Assembly (NCBI GenBank): GCA_902470095.1
Contig: CABRFG010000019.1
Coordinates: 1 to 33,262, forward strand
Length of the DNA stretch: 33,262 nt
Direction: 5' to 3'
Source of the DNA: an uncultured Collinsella sp.
Lineage (GTDB): Bacteria > Actinomycetota > Coriobacteriia > Coriobacteriales > Coriobacteriaceae
Shown here: positions 22,508 through 31,298 of the stretch, piece by piece
Position numbering within the stretch: the stretch's first letter is position 1
How the letters are laid out: every line of letters begins with the position of its first letter
Translations under genes and position numbers: made by a program
The notes under the pieces: model-generated
The model's database searches: none
Told to the model about the DNA's origin: nothing
What the model saw: only the letters and a program-made list of their open reading frames with translations

Positions 22508-23656
22508 CTACTCGTCGTCATCATCGAGCATGGCGGAACCATCGATGGCGTAAAGCTCGTCAAACTCCTCAGGCGCAGGCTGATCGGTCAGCTCGACCTC
22601 GGACGGAGCATCGTCATCAAACTCAAGTCCGCAGGCAAGGCGGACCTTATGCTCAATCTCGTCGGCACAATCGGGGTGTTCGCGCAGGAAAGCCTTGGCG
22701 GCCTCTCGACCGTTGCCGAGCTTGTCCTCGCCATAGGCAAACCAGGAGCCCATCTTCTTGCAGATGCCGCACTCGACAGCCATGTCCAGAATCGAGCCCT
22801 CCTTAGAGATGCCCGTACCGTACATGATGTCGAACTCAGCAGAACGGAACGGAGCTGCCACCTTGTTCTTAACGACCTTGGCGCGCACGCGGTTACCGAT
22901 AACCTCGTCCTTAAGCTTAATGCTGTCGATGCGGCGAATGTCGATACGCACCGAAGAGAAGAACTTAAGGGCGCGGCCGCCCGTCGTGGTCTCGGGGTTG
23001 CCGAACATGACGCCGATCTTCTCACGCAGCTGGTTAATGAAGATGCACGTCGTGTTGGACTTGGACAGCGAGCCGGCGAGCTTGCGGAGCGCCTGGCTCA
23101 TCAGGCGAGCCTGAAGACCGACCGTAGTGTCGCCGATTTCTCCCTCGATCTCGGCACGCGGGGTCAGCGCAGCGACGGAGTCAACGACGATGGCATCGAT
23201 GGCGCCGGAACGCACGAGCATGTCAACGATCTCGAGCGCCTGCTCGCCCGTATCGGGCTGGGAAATGAGCACCTCGTCGATATCCACGCCGATGCGCGCG
23301 GCATACGTGGGATCAAGCGCGTGCTCGGCATCGATAAATGCCACAACGCCACCCATTGCCTGGGCCTCGGCCAGGATCTCGAGCGAAAGCGTCGTCTTAC
23401 CGGAGGACTCAGGACCGTAAATCTCGACGATACGGCCGCGCGGCACGCCGCCGATACCCAGCGCGGCATCGAGTGCCAGAGCACCCGTGGGAATGGCCTC
23501 GACCTCGAGCTCGGGACCACCGTCGCCGTACCTCATGATGGAACCCTGGCCGAATTTCTTCTCGATCTCGGCCTTGGTGGTGGCGATCATCTCATCGCGC
23601 TCTTTACCCGTCGTGCGAGCATGAACGGTACGTACGGGACCTGAATTCTTGGCCAT
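22508..23656 (-). CDS. recA: Recombinase RecA
   Basis: A 382-residue DNA recombinase and coprotease for LexA. The Walker A motif GPESSGKT lies at residues 81-88; the MAW-like motif, the loop L2 region NPETTTGGRALKFFSSVRIDIRR and the C-terminal domain are intact, and an acidic tail (DDDDE) ends the protein. An N-terminal extension of about 25 residues precedes the usual start of homology. The ATG at 23656 has GAGGAGGG upstream. The promoter carries a perfect LexA box in its spacer. recX follows after 11 bases. Confidence 0.98.
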   Translation of the reverse strand: MAKNSGPVRTVHARTTGKERDEMIATTKAEIEKKFGQGSIMRYGDGGPELEVEAIPTGALALDAALGIGGVPRGRIVEIYGPESSGKTTLSLEILAEAQAMGGVVAFIDAEHALDPTYAARIGVDIDEVLISQPDTGEQALEIVDMLVRSGAIDAIVVDSVAALTPRAEIEGEIGDTTVGLQARLMSQALRKLAGSLSKSNTTCIFINQLREKIGVMFGNPETTTGGRALKFFSSVRIDIRRIDSIKLKDEVIGNRVRAKVVKNKVAAPFRSAEFDIMYGTGISKEGSILDMAVECGICKKMGSWFAYGEDKLGNGREAAKAFLREHPDCADEIEHKVRLACGLEFDDDAPSEVELTDQPAPEEFDELYAIDGSAMLDDDDE

Positions 23657-23686
23657 GAATAGCCCTCCTCTTAACAACCTGCATCG

Positions 23687-23715
23687 ATAATAAACGAACG
23701 GCTGTTCGTGGTCAA
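23687..23715 (-). promoter_or_regulatory. recA promoter
   Basis: On the minus strand TTGACC (23715-23710) is followed after exactly 17 bases by TATTAT (23692-23687), each matching consensus at five of six. The start would be about 25-30 bases upstream of the recA ATG. Confidence 0.9.
23695..23708. promoter_or_regulatory. LexA (SOS) box of recA
   Basis: CGAACGGCTGTTCG is a full match to CGAAC-N4-GTTCG and lies entirely within the recA promoter spacer, so LexA binding would exclude RNA polymerase. Confidence 0.95.
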
Positions 23716-23757
23716 CCGTTCAGGCCAATCATATGCAGGCGGTCTTTCCAAAACCCA

Positions 23758-23807
23758 ACCAAACGCCGACCAAACACTGACCAAATGCTTGACCACAAAG
23801 GACCAAA
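23758..23807 (-). repeat. Helically phased ACCAAA repeats upstream of recA
   Basis: ACCAAA-type units occur at 23758, 23769, 23780, 23792 (as ACCACAAA) and 23802, spaced 11, 11, 12 and 10 bases. They lie about 45-95 bases upstream of the recA -35, on one face of the helix. This could be a multimeric protein-binding site or an intrinsically bent upstream element. Confidence 0.6.
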
Positions 23808-23882
23808 TATGAACAAGGCAGGCAAAAATACATCTACAACCAGCACAAACGCCAAATTTGTCAGAGGTCCCTATCTCCACAA

Positions 23883-23906
23883 TTAAGGGGCTCGGAGGCC
23901 CCTTAA
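23883..23906 (-). terminator. Hairpin after cinA
   Basis: TTAAGGGGC (23883-23891) pairs with GCCCCTTAA (23898-23906), nine base pairs with a six-base loop, just beyond the cinA stop codon. The U-run on the minus strand is weak, so termination efficiency is uncertain. Confidence 0.6.
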
Positions 23907-23913
23907 AACACGT

Positions 23914-24450
23914 CTATTCCATAGAGTTGAGCACAAGGGCAATGCGACCCAATGCCTCCGTGACCGCATGGGCACGAACACACGAACGGTCGCCCTCATA
24001 GTGGCAGCGCACAGAGTCCACGACCGGCACGCCCCCATCGGCGGAACGATGCGCCCAGCCAATATAAAAAGTGCCCGCCGGATCGTCCTCAGTGCCACCG
24101 CCGGGGCCGGCATAACCCGTTGCGCTCACTGCAATATCGCTCTGGTACAGCTCCAGCGAACCCGCCGCCATCTCGCGCGCGGTCTGATGCGACATCGCGG
24201 TATAGCGGTCGAGCGTCTCCTGCTCAACACCAAGAACGCGATGCTTAATCTCATCGCAATAGGTCACCGCACCGCCACGCAGCACCGCCGAGGCGCCCGG
24301 GATATCGGCAATCGTCGATGCGATCATACCCGCCGTCAGCGACTCAGCCGTCGAAACCGTCACGCCCCGAGCGCTCGCGCGCTCGACAATATCGCGCGCC
24401 AGCTCCTCGTTGTGTGCGGAAATCTGCTCAAAAGAGTCCGTCATACCCAC
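23914..24450 (-). CDS. Nicotinamide-nucleotide amidohydrolase, CinA C-terminal type
   Basis: A 178-residue PncC-type enzyme that hydrolyses nicotinamide mononucleotide to nicotinic acid mononucleotide in pyridine nucleotide recycling. It is the CinA C-terminal domain alone: VSTAESLTAGMIASTIADIPGAS, then GGAVTYCDEIKHRVLGV and SATGYAGPGGGTEDDPAGTFYIG are all diagnostic. The N-terminal molybdopterin-binding (COG1058) half of full CinA is absent. A GTG at 24450 or ATG at 24444 could start it; the former has AGG at a better distance and lies seven bases after the pgsA stop. cinA next to recA and pgsA is a widespread arrangement. Confidence 0.92.
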   Translation of the reverse strand: MGMTDSFEQISAHNEELARDIVERASARGVTVSTAESLTAGMIASTIADIPGASAVLRGGAVTYCDEIKHRVLGVEQETLDRYTAMSHQTAREMAAGSLELYQSDIAVSATGYAGPGGGTEDDPAGTFYIGWAHRSADGGVPVVDSVRCHYEGDRSCVRAHAVTEALGRIALVLNSME

Positions 24451-24456
24451 CAGGAC

Positions 24457-25095
24457 CTAGACCGAAAAGACGATCTTGCGGCAGTTCCAGAAGTACTGGG
24501 CGCCCGAGATAACAGTCAGGACAACGGCAACGGCGTACAGGAAGCGCGACACCGAGTAGATGCCGAGCGTCAGCGCCACCGGGCCAAGGTGCAAGCCGGC
24601 CATAGCAAAAACGCACAGGTAACCGCAAATGGAGACCATCGTGGTTGCCGTCTTGTACTTGCCGAGCTTATCGGCCGCAACGACCACACCGGCCGCACTC
24701 GCGACCATGCGAAGGGCGCTCACCAGAAGCTCACGGAACAGGATAATGAACACGGACCACACAGTCACCGCGCCAAAATCCAAGAACAGTAGCAGGGCCG
24801 AGAACACCAGCAGCTTATCGGCGATGGGATCCAAGAACTTACCGAAGTCGGTGATCTCGTTGCGCGAACGCGCCAGATAACCGTCGACCTTATCGGTGCA
24901 CGACAGGATCACATACAGAATGAAGGCAGCGGCAGCGAGCGGGCCGTCGAAGGTGCTCCAATCCGTACCGGCAACACTCGTGTGAGAAAGCGCCGACACA
25001 ATCATGAACACCGGGATAAAGACGATGCGCACGCACGTCACGATGTTGGCGGGCGTCCAGACACTCGTCAGTTCCTTATTGCTCTCGTTAGCCAC
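24457..25095 (-). CDS. pgsA: CDP-diacylglycerol-glycerol-3-phosphate 3-phosphatidyltransferase
   Basis: A 212-residue membrane enzyme making phosphatidylglycerol phosphate, the committed step to phosphatidylglycerol and cardiolipin. The CDP-alcohol phosphatidyltransferase signature runs from DGYLAR to FLDPIADK with all acidic residues present. About five or six hydrophobic helices and the PANIVTCVRIVFIPVF start are typical of PgsA. It lies nine bases after rimO and seven before cinA, the common rimO-pgsA-cinA-recA order. A second family member is at 3471-4175; this one is the better candidate for the housekeeping enzyme. Confidence 0.93.
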   Translation of the reverse strand: MANESNKELTSVWTPANIVTCVRIVFIPVFMIVSALSHTSVAGTDWSTFDGPLAAAAFILYVILSCTDKVDGYLARSRNEITDFGKFLDPIADKLLVFSALLLFLDFGAVTVWSVFIILFRELLVSALRMVASAAGVVVAADKLGKYKTATTMVSICGYLCVFAMAGLHLGPVALTLGIYSVSRFLYAVAVVLTVISGAQYFWNCRKIVFSV

Positions 25096-25104
25096 GACGC
25101 TCTC

Positions 25105-26454
25105 CTACTCCACAACATGACCGATAAGCTCATAGCAGAAGCTATCGGTAAACTCGACAGTCAGAATATCGCCCACGGACGCCTCGCTGGCGTCCAGATG
25201 CACCGCTCCATCGGAATCGGGCGCCTGGAACCAGGCATGGCCGATCAGCTCGGCGCCGTCCTCGGTCTCTTCGATACCGTCGACGATCACCTGGGCGCGC
25301 TCGCCCACATGGGCGGCGGTGGCGGCAAAGCCGAGCGACTCGGCCAGGTCCATGGCCTCCTGGGCGCGCTCGAGCTTAACCTCCTCATCGACCTGACCCT
25401 CCATCTTAGCGGCCAGGCTGCCCTCCTCCTGCGAGTATGCAAAGACGCTCGTGTAGTCAAAGCCGACGGTGTCCATAAAGTCGATAAGGTCGCGGAACTC
25501 GTCGTCGGTCTCGGTCGGGAAGCCGACCATGGCCGTGGAACGAATCACGATGCCGGGGATGCGCTCGCGAAGGTCGCGGAACAGATCCTCGAGCTCCTGG
25601 CGCGAACCGGAGCGACGCATGGCCTTGAGAATGCGCGCGTCGCAGTGCTGCACGGGGATATCGATATAGGGCAGCACCTCGGGCGTATCGCGAATCGTCT
25701 CGATGAGTTCGTCAGTCATGCCCTCGGGCTGCAGATAGAGCACGCGGACCCAGACGTTGTGCGGGCGCACGGCCTCGGCGACGGCACGCAGCAGCTGCGC
25801 CAGATTGCGCGGCGAGCCATCGGCGACGTCCTCGTCGGCAAAGTCGGTACCCCAGATGCCCGTGTCCTGGCCGATCAGCACGATCTCGCGCACACCGCCG
25901 GCAACCAGGTCGCGCACCTCGGAGATGATGCTCTCGGCATTGCGCGAATGATAGCGGCCGCGGATGTAGGGGATCATGCAGAAGCTGCAGAAGCGGTTGC
26001 AGCCATCGGAAATCTTGACGTAGGCGACAGCACCCTCGACGGTACGTTTGACCTGCGGGATATAGGCAGCAATCTCGCGCTCGACGCCCAGCACGCCATC
26101 GATGACCGCCACGATGCCGTCTTCCTCGTCGGCCTTCACAAAGGCAGCGACCTCGGGCAGCTCGTCAGGCAGGTCATCGCCATAGCGCGACGGCACGCAG
26201 CCGCACATGACGATGGGGCAAGAACGAACGCCGTCCTGAACCTCGTTGGCGAGCTCGAGCGTGGTCTCGATGCTCTCGGACGTTGCGGAGGCGAGGAACG
26301 AGCATGTATTGACGATGGCAATATCGGCATCCTGCGGGTCGAATGCCTCCTCGTAGCCCGCGGCGGTCAAAAGAGAACGCATGCGGTCGGTGTCAACCTC
26401 GTTCTTAGCGCACCCGAGGGTGATGTAGAGCACGGAGCCCAACGGTGTATCCAT
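25105..26454 (-). CDS. rimO: Ribosomal protein uS12 methylthiotransferase
   Basis: A 449-residue radical-SAM enzyme that methylthiolates an aspartate of ribosomal protein S12. It opens YITLGCAKNEVDTDRMRSLL, the RimO version of the UPF0004 domain (LGCxKN rather than the GCQMN of MiaB), with NTCSF as the second cysteine site. The radical-SAM motif is in GCNRFCSFCMIPYIRGRYHSR. A C-terminal TRAM domain follows (about 380-449). The ribosome-binding site AAAGGA is about 12 bases from the ATG, rather far, so expression may be modest. It is the paralogue of MiaB at 17097-18467. Confidence 0.95.
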   Translation of the reverse strand: MDTPLGSVLYITLGCAKNEVDTDRMRSLLTAAGYEEAFDPQDADIAIVNTCSFLASATSESIETTLELANEVQDGVRSCPIVMCGCVPSRYGDDLPDELPEVAAFVKADEEDGIVAVIDGVLGVEREIAAYIPQVKRTVEGAVAYVKISDGCNRFCSFCMIPYIRGRYHSRNAESIISEVRDLVAGGVREIVLIGQDTGIWGTDFADEDVADGSPRNLAQLLRAVAEAVRPHNVWVRVLYLQPEGMTDELIETIRDTPEVLPYIDIPVQHCDARILKAMRRSGSRQELEDLFRDLRERIPGIVIRSTAMVGFPTETDDEFRDLIDFMDTVGFDYTSVFAYSQEEGSLAAKMEGQVDEEVKLERAQEAMDLAESLGFAATAAHVGERAQVIVDGIEETEDGAELIGHAWFQAPDSDGAVHLDASEASVGDILTVEFTDSFCYELIGHVVE

Positions 26455-26481
26455 GTTGGAGAGCGGTCCTTTCGAATGATA

Positions 26482-26979
26482 TTAGCGGTAGTTGGTGAAC
26501 TGCAGCGGCTGGCCGTAGTCCTGGTCGCGCAGGAACTGGATCACGGTCTGCAACGCGTCCTTCGAAGCAGAGGAAACACGCAGCTTGTCGGCCTCGATGG
26601 TCACCTTGACCTTGAGCTTTTGGTCCTTGATGTCCTTGTTGATCTTCTTGGCGGTCGCCTGGTCGATACCCTCGACGATATGGCCGAGCACGCGCACAGT
26701 GCCGCCCGATGCCGCCTGCGGTGCATCCCACGAGACAGCCTTGAGGTCGATGCCGCGCTTGATGAGCTTGGAGCTCAGCACGTCGACAATCTGCTTGGAG
26801 ACAAAGTCGGCCGGGGCGTTGATCGTAAAGAGCTTGTCGCCCTTCGAAAGCTCGATCGTGGCGCCGGAATCCTTAAGGTCATAGCGCTGGGAAATCTCGC
26901 GCGTGGTCTGCTGAAAGGCGTTGTCGACCTCTTGCATGTTGACCTCGGACACGACGTCGAAGCTGGAATCTTTAGCCAT
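26482..26979 (-). CDS. yajQ: YajQ-family nucleotide-binding protein
   Basis: A 165-residue cytoplasmic protein of the YajQ (DUF520) family. Diagnostic stretches are SSFDVVSEVNMQEVDNA at the start, EISQRYDLKDSGATIEL, then KKINKDIKDQKLKVKVTIEADKLRVSS and the end FLRDQDYGQPLQFTNYR. The family has two ferredoxin-like domains that bind nucleotides; cyclic-di-GMP or RNA binding is reported for some members, but the cellular role is not settled. Length is normal. AAAGGAAA precedes the start. It lies between the RodZ-like gene and rimO with gaps of about 27 bases on each side. Confidence 0.95.
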   Translation of the reverse strand: MAKDSSFDVVSEVNMQEVDNAFQQTTREISQRYDLKDSGATIELSKGDKLFTINAPADFVSKQIVDVLSSKLIKRGIDLKAVSWDAPQAASGGTVRVLGHIVEGIDQATAKKINKDIKDQKLKVKVTIEADKLRVSSASKDALQTVIQFLRDQDYGQPLQFTNYR

Positions 26980-27005
26980 GATGTTTCCTTTCGCGTACGA
27001 GCGGC

Positions 27006-28517
27006 TTAGTAGCTATCGTACGAATAGTCGGTAGAATCGGTAGGCGTCTGACCGTCAGTTGCGGTATCGGCGCCATCCGTGGACTGGGCATCGGTACCGT
27101 CGGTGGTATCGGTACCATCGGTGGTGTCGGTACCATCAGACCTTTCACCATTCTCGGAATCAGACGTCTCCTTCTTGGGAACGGTGATCGTCACACGCGC
27201 CACGCCCGAGGTCTTGGTGTCGTAGCGGACCTTTTCGCCGTTCTTGGTAACGGTGACATCGGAAGGCTTGGACGTGGTGATCTCGATCGAGGACTCGGGC
27301 GTGTACTCCTGCTCAAAGGGGCCAGTCGCCTGGGCGCCATAGACCGACTTGCCGTCGACCTTGACCTCAATCCACGCGGTCTTTCCCTTGGCAACGGAGA
27401 CTTTGACCTTCGTGACCTCGTTCTCTTCCTTCTTGGCCGTCGTCTTGGCAGCGTCCGAATCAGCCGACTCATCCGTAGCCTCATCGGTGTCTTCGTCCTC
27501 GTCGACCGTTTCGGTCTTCTTAGAAGACTTCTTGGTCGTCGTCTTGGTGGCAGCGGGCGTCTCGGGCGTGTTCTCGGGCGCCGAAGATGCGCAGCCGCGC
27601 AGAAGCACCACGATGAGCACAATCAGCAGCAATACCACGGCACCGATGCCGGCGTAGACGATACGCGGATCGAGCCCGTTGTTTTGAGGAGTACGTGATC
27701 CGCCGCGTCCACGACTGGAACTGCTGCGACCGCCTCCCTGAGGCATACGATCACGATTGCTATCGGGACGGCCGCGATAGCCGCCCTGGCTCTGAAGGCT
27801 GCGCTGACCCGAGCGGGGCGCAAGTTCACCGCGGCCTTGATAGCCACGCTGGCCCGAGCGCGGAGCCGAAGAGCGCTGGCCATACGGCTGTGATTGAGAG
27901 CGAAGACGCGGCGTCACCTGCGTGGTATCGGCATCCGCATAGCCACCGCGAGAGCGTCCCATAGAGGCACCACGGTAACCGCGATCGGAATAGCCGCCGT
28001 CGCCGTAGCCGGCACGAGGGTCACGCGCCACGCCGCGGGCAGCGGGAAGTGCACGGTCCTCGGGCATCGGCGTACTGCGGAACCGGTTACGCTGTGAGCG
28101 AATCTCCTCACCCGAACCCGTCTCGGTAATATAACCGGCCTGCTGAGGACGCTGTCCATAGCGGGTCGAACGACCGCCCTGAACCATCAGGAAGCGCCCG
28201 TTATCGACCGAGGAACGCGAATTGACGTAACCGGCGGCGTCCTGAAAACGACCGCCCCGCTGCGACGTCTCGCGTTCGTATGCCATCAGGTCGTCAAAGT
28301 AGGCATTGACGACCTCGCGCGGATTGAGGCCCAAAAAGCGGGCATAGCTCGAAATCATGCCCTGCGCATAGCCGCGCGGCGGCATCGAAGCAAAGTTACC
28401 GGTCTCGAAAAACTCGATGATCTGCGGCCTGATTTTGATGGTGTTGGCGACTTGCTGAATGGAAAGGCCCATTCGGCGACGCTGCTCAAGCAGCATGTCA
28501 CCAAAGCGTGCAGCCAT
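27006..28517 (-). CDS. RodZ-like HTH membrane protein with RG-rich linker
   Basis: A 503-residue single-pass membrane protein. Residues about 4-80 form the RodZ-type helix-turn-helix (LEQRRRMGLSIQQVANTIKI, YAQGMISSYARFLGL). Residues 85-280 are a long disordered linker, RG-, Y-, S- and Q-rich from about 160. A membrane helix spans about 288-307. An acidic and Lys-rich linker follows, then a DUF4115-like beta domain (about 370-455) and a C-terminal tail with DGTDTT repeats. RodZ links MreB or division proteins to the wall; here the domain order fits, but the linker is unusually long. Its start overlaps the ftsK stop by one base (TGATG). It belongs to the rnj-ftsK-rodZ-yajQ unit. Confidence 0.87.
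   Translation of the reverse strand: MAARFGDMLLEQRRRMGLSIQQVANTIKIRPQIIEFFETGNFASMPPRGYAQGMISSYARFLGLNPREVVNAYFDDLMAYERETSQRGGRFQDAAGYVNSRSSVDNGRFLMVQGGRSTRYGQRPQQAGYITETGSGEEIRSQRNRFRSTPMPEDRALPAARGVARDPRAGYGDGGYSDRGYRGASMGRSRGGYADADTTQVTPRLRSQSQPYGQRSSAPRSGQRGYQGRGELAPRSGQRSLQSQGGYRGRPDSNRDRMPQGGGRSSSSRGRGGSRTPQNNGLDPRIVYAGIGAVVLLLIVLIVVLLRGCASSAPENTPETPAATKTTTKKSSKKTETVDEDEDTDEATDESADSDAAKTTAKKEENEVTKVKVSVAKGKTAWIEVKVDGKSVYGAQATGPFEQEYTPESSIEITTSKPSDVTVTKNGEKVRYDTKTSGVARVTITVPKKETSDSENGERSDGTDTTDGTDTTDGTDAQSTDGADTATDGQTPTDSTDYSYDSY
27072..27140. repeat. Tandem 18-nt repeat coding DGTDTT
   Basis: The 3' part of the RodZ-like gene repeats GGTACCGTCGGTGGTATC-type units (with ATC/GTC variation) about three to four times, coding DGTDTT DGTDTT DGTDAQ and a degenerate STDGAD. 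Such repeats can change copy number by slippage and alter tail length. Confidence 0.75.
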
Positions 28518-31297
28518 CAGAATCCTCCAAACTCACGATCTTCACGTGCCATCTCGGCGTCGACAGACTCCAGCGCGGCAAGCCCCTCCTCGTCCAACAG
28601 GACCTCGCGCGGCTTGGAACCGTCGGGCGGGCCGACGACACCCTTTTCTTCCAGCATATCCATAATACGCCCGGCACGCGCATAGCCAACCTTCAGACGA
28701 CGTTGCAGGCCAGATGTGGAGCCAAGCTGCGATTCCACCACAATATGGGCGGCTTCCCAAATGAGCGGATCATCGTCTTGCGGCTCGGCGACTCCGGTAC
28801 GGACAATGCCGCCGCCACCCGCCATGGACATGGAAGCGGGCGCCACGGCAGACAGGATCTCCTCGTGGTAGTCAGGCTCGCTCTGCGACTTGACGAACTC
28901 GACAATCTCGTTGATTTCATCGTCCGAGACAAAGCAGCCCTGAATACGGCGAGGCTTGCCCCAGTCGACCTTGGAGAACAGCATGTCGCCCAAACCGGTG
29001 AGCTTTTCGGCACCCATCTGGTCGATGATGACGCGCGAGTCGATGCCCGTGGCGACGTTAAAGGCGATGCGGTTGGTGATGTTGGCCTTGATGAGGCCCG
29101 TCACCACGTTTGAGCTGGGACGCTGCGTGGCCACGATAAGATGAATACCGGCGGCACGGCCCAGCTGTGCAATACGCACGATCGAGGCCTCGACATCCTT
29201 ACCGGCGACCATCATCAGGTCCGAGAGCTCGTCAATGATGATGACCAGGTAGGGCATCTTTTGCGGCGGGTTGTCGTAATGCTCAAACTCGCCGGCGGCC
29301 TGCTTTTCGTTGTAGGTCGAGATCTTACGCACGTTAAGGCGCTCGAAGACCTTCAGGCGACGCTCCATCTCGGACACGGCCCATTGCAGGGCGCTCGCGG
29401 CCTGCTTGGGTTCAGTAACGACCGGTACATAAAGATGCGGCAGGCCGTTATAGCCCGCAAGCTCGACGCGCTTGGGGTCGACCATGATCAAGCGAACGTC
29501 CTCGGGAAGCGCGCGCATGAGCAGGGTCGTGATGATGGAGTTGATCATCACCGACTTACCGGAACCAGTGGTACCGGCGATCAGCAGGTGGGGCATCTTG
29601 GCAAGGTCGGCGACGACCGGCGTGCCCTCGGCATCGCGCCCGATTGCGAGCTCGAGCGGACCGCCCTTCACATAGGGCAGCACGTCGCCCAGGTTGACGT
29701 TCTGGCGCTTGCGATTGGGGATCTCGATGCCCACGAGCGAGGTGCCGGGGATCGGGGCAAAGATACGCACCGACTGGGCAGCGAGCGAAAGCGCGATATC
29801 GTCCTCGAGGCTCGAAATCTTGCTCACGCGCTCGCCCTCGCCAGGTTGCAGCTTAAAGGTCGTAACCGTAGGGCCGGCGATCCAGCCGACCACGCGGGCA
29901 CTGCGGCCAAACTCAAGCAAGGTGGATTGCAGTGACTCGGCAGTCTGTTCCAGCTCCTTGTCAGATGACGCGGAGGACACCGACTGCGGGTTGGCGTGCA
30001 GGATCTCGAGCGGCGGAAGCTTGAGGCCGTCCTCTTCTTCGCCCTCGTTATCCGCGGCGCCGCTGTCCGCTCCCCCATCGCTAGCCGCAGCCGATTCGAC
30101 AGCACTCGAGGCAGGCGCATCGGCAACCTTGGGATGCTTCAAGAAGTCAGGAATCTGAGGTGCTGCCGAGACAGGATTCACGGCAAACGGCGGCTCGGAC
30201 TCGTCGATCTTATCGGGGTCGTCTTCCATCGAAAGTTGACCGGTTACCTGGTCGCGCTTTGCATGGCGACGCGGCAGCAAAGTTGTCTTTGCGGTCTCAA
30301 TCGGAGCCTCGTCGTCCTCGTCATCGCCCTCGGTAAGCTCAATCTCGCTATCGGACCAAGACGGGTCGGGCTCGCTTGTATTCAACTTGGGCGTGGCCTT
30401 GCCCTTCTTAACATGACGGCGTGGCAGCAGCGTCGTCTTAGCGCGCTCGGCCTCCACGGCATCGGACACGTCGACAAACGGATCCTCGTCCTCATCGTCA
30501 TCGTCCAAAACCGGGTCCACATCGTTGCCCATGACCGTGGTCACGGCAGCATCGGAGCCCTTTTGACGAAGAATGCTCAGGTGCGGACGGGCAACGCCGG
30601 GAACCGACAGGGCCTCATCGTCACCCCACGGGCTTGCGTTGACGTCGGCACGACGGCGCTCGGCAAAATCGGCCGCACGGTCGCGAGCAGAGCGCAGCAC
30701 GCCACCCACCGAAAAGCCAATGATGACAAAACCGACGACGGCCAGACCCAACAGGACCACCATAGCGATAGGCTTACCCAGGGCATTCTGCAGCGCACTC
30801 GCAATAAACGCACCGATGTAGCCACCCGAGGCGGACAGATTTTGCGGCGTGAACATAAGGTCACACGAGTCACTCGTACCCGGCACCATCAGCGAAAGAA
30901 TGGAGACAACGGCGATAAAGACCACGGCTCCGCCCGCGACCGAGCGCGCGTTGAGCGGCGAGTCCTCGCCTAAAAAGAGCGTGGCGGCAAACAGCAAAAT
31001 GACGATCGGCAGCACGTAGGCGCCCAGACCAAAGCCCAGGTGGTAGAAACCGGCAACCGCAGCCGTAACGGGCGCAGTCGCCGGCGAAATCACGGCAATG
31101 AAGGACGCAATCGCCAAAACGGCGATGACCACGCCGGCAATATCGCGGTTGGCCGAGGGCTCAACCAGGGGCTCAAAATCGTCGAAGTCGGCCTCGTGGC
31201 CCTTATTGGCACGCAGATGGGAACCGGCACCCTTAGCAGATGCCGGTTGGTTGTTGGCTTTATTGCCTTTGGCGTTTTGTGCAGATCCGCGCGCCAA
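28517..31297 (-). CDS. ftsK: FtsK/SpoIIIE-family DNA translocase
   Basis: A 926-residue membrane-anchored DNA pump that moves chromosome ends through the closing septum. Four or five hydrophobic helices lie in residues about 52-205. A linker of about 220 residues, rich in acidic and proline residues, follows and contains AKTTLLPRRH twice (286-295 and 336-345). The motor has Walker A GTTGSGKS and Walker B LVIIIDELSDLMM. A C-terminal gamma winged helix (LQRRLKVGYARAGRIMDMLE) would read polar DNA sequences. The start is TTG at 31297 with a strong GGAGG six bases upstream, and the rnj stop codon lies between them. It overlaps the RodZ-like start by one base. Confidence 0.95.
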   Translation of the reverse strand: MARGSAQNAKGNKANNQPASAKGAGSHLRANKGHEADFDDFEPLVEPSANRDIAGVVIAVLAIASFIAVISPATAPVTAAVAGFYHLGFGLGAYVLPIVILLFAATLFLGEDSPLNARSVAGGAVVFIAVVSILSLMVPGTSDSCDLMFTPQNLSASGGYIGAFIASALQNALGKPIAMVVLLGLAVVGFVIIGFSVGGVLRSARDRAADFAERRRADVNASPWGDDEALSVPGVARPHLSILRQKGSDAAVTTVMGNDVDPVLDDDDEDEDPFVDVSDAVEAERAKTTLLPRRHVKKGKATPKLNTSEPDPSWSDSEIELTEGDDEDDEAPIETAKTTLLPRRHAKRDQVTGQLSMEDDPDKIDESEPPFAVNPVSAAPQIPDFLKHPKVADAPASSAVESAAASDGGADSGAADNEGEEEDGLKLPPLEILHANPQSVSSASSDKELEQTAESLQSTLLEFGRSARVVGWIAGPTVTTFKLQPGEGERVSKISSLEDDIALSLAAQSVRIFAPIPGTSLVGIEIPNRKRQNVNLGDVLPYVKGGPLELAIGRDAEGTPVVADLAKMPHLLIAGTTGSGKSVMINSIITTLLMRALPEDVRLIMVDPKRVELAGYNGLPHLYVPVVTEPKQAASALQWAVSEMERRLKVFERLNVRKISTYNEKQAAGEFEHYDNPPQKMPYLVIIIDELSDLMMVAGKDVEASIVRIAQLGRAAGIHLIVATQRPSSNVVTGLIKANITNRIAFNVATGIDSRVIIDQMGAEKLTGLGDMLFSKVDWGKPRRIQGCFVSDDEINEIVEFVKSQSEPDYHEEILSAVAPASMSMAGGGGIVRTGVAEPQDDDPLIWEAAHIVVESQLGSTSGLQRRLKVGYARAGRIMDMLEEKGVVGPPDGSKPREVLLDEEGLAALESVDAEMAREDREFGGF

Positions 31298-31298
31298 A

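Noticed and set aside
24982..27009. 675-codon plus-strand open frame opposite rimO and yajQ
   Set aside because: It is antisense to two certain genes, has low-complexity composition typical of the reverse frame of GC-rich coding DNA, and has no recognisable motif. The same applies to 19855-21663, opposite rny, and 31098-32954, opposite rnj.
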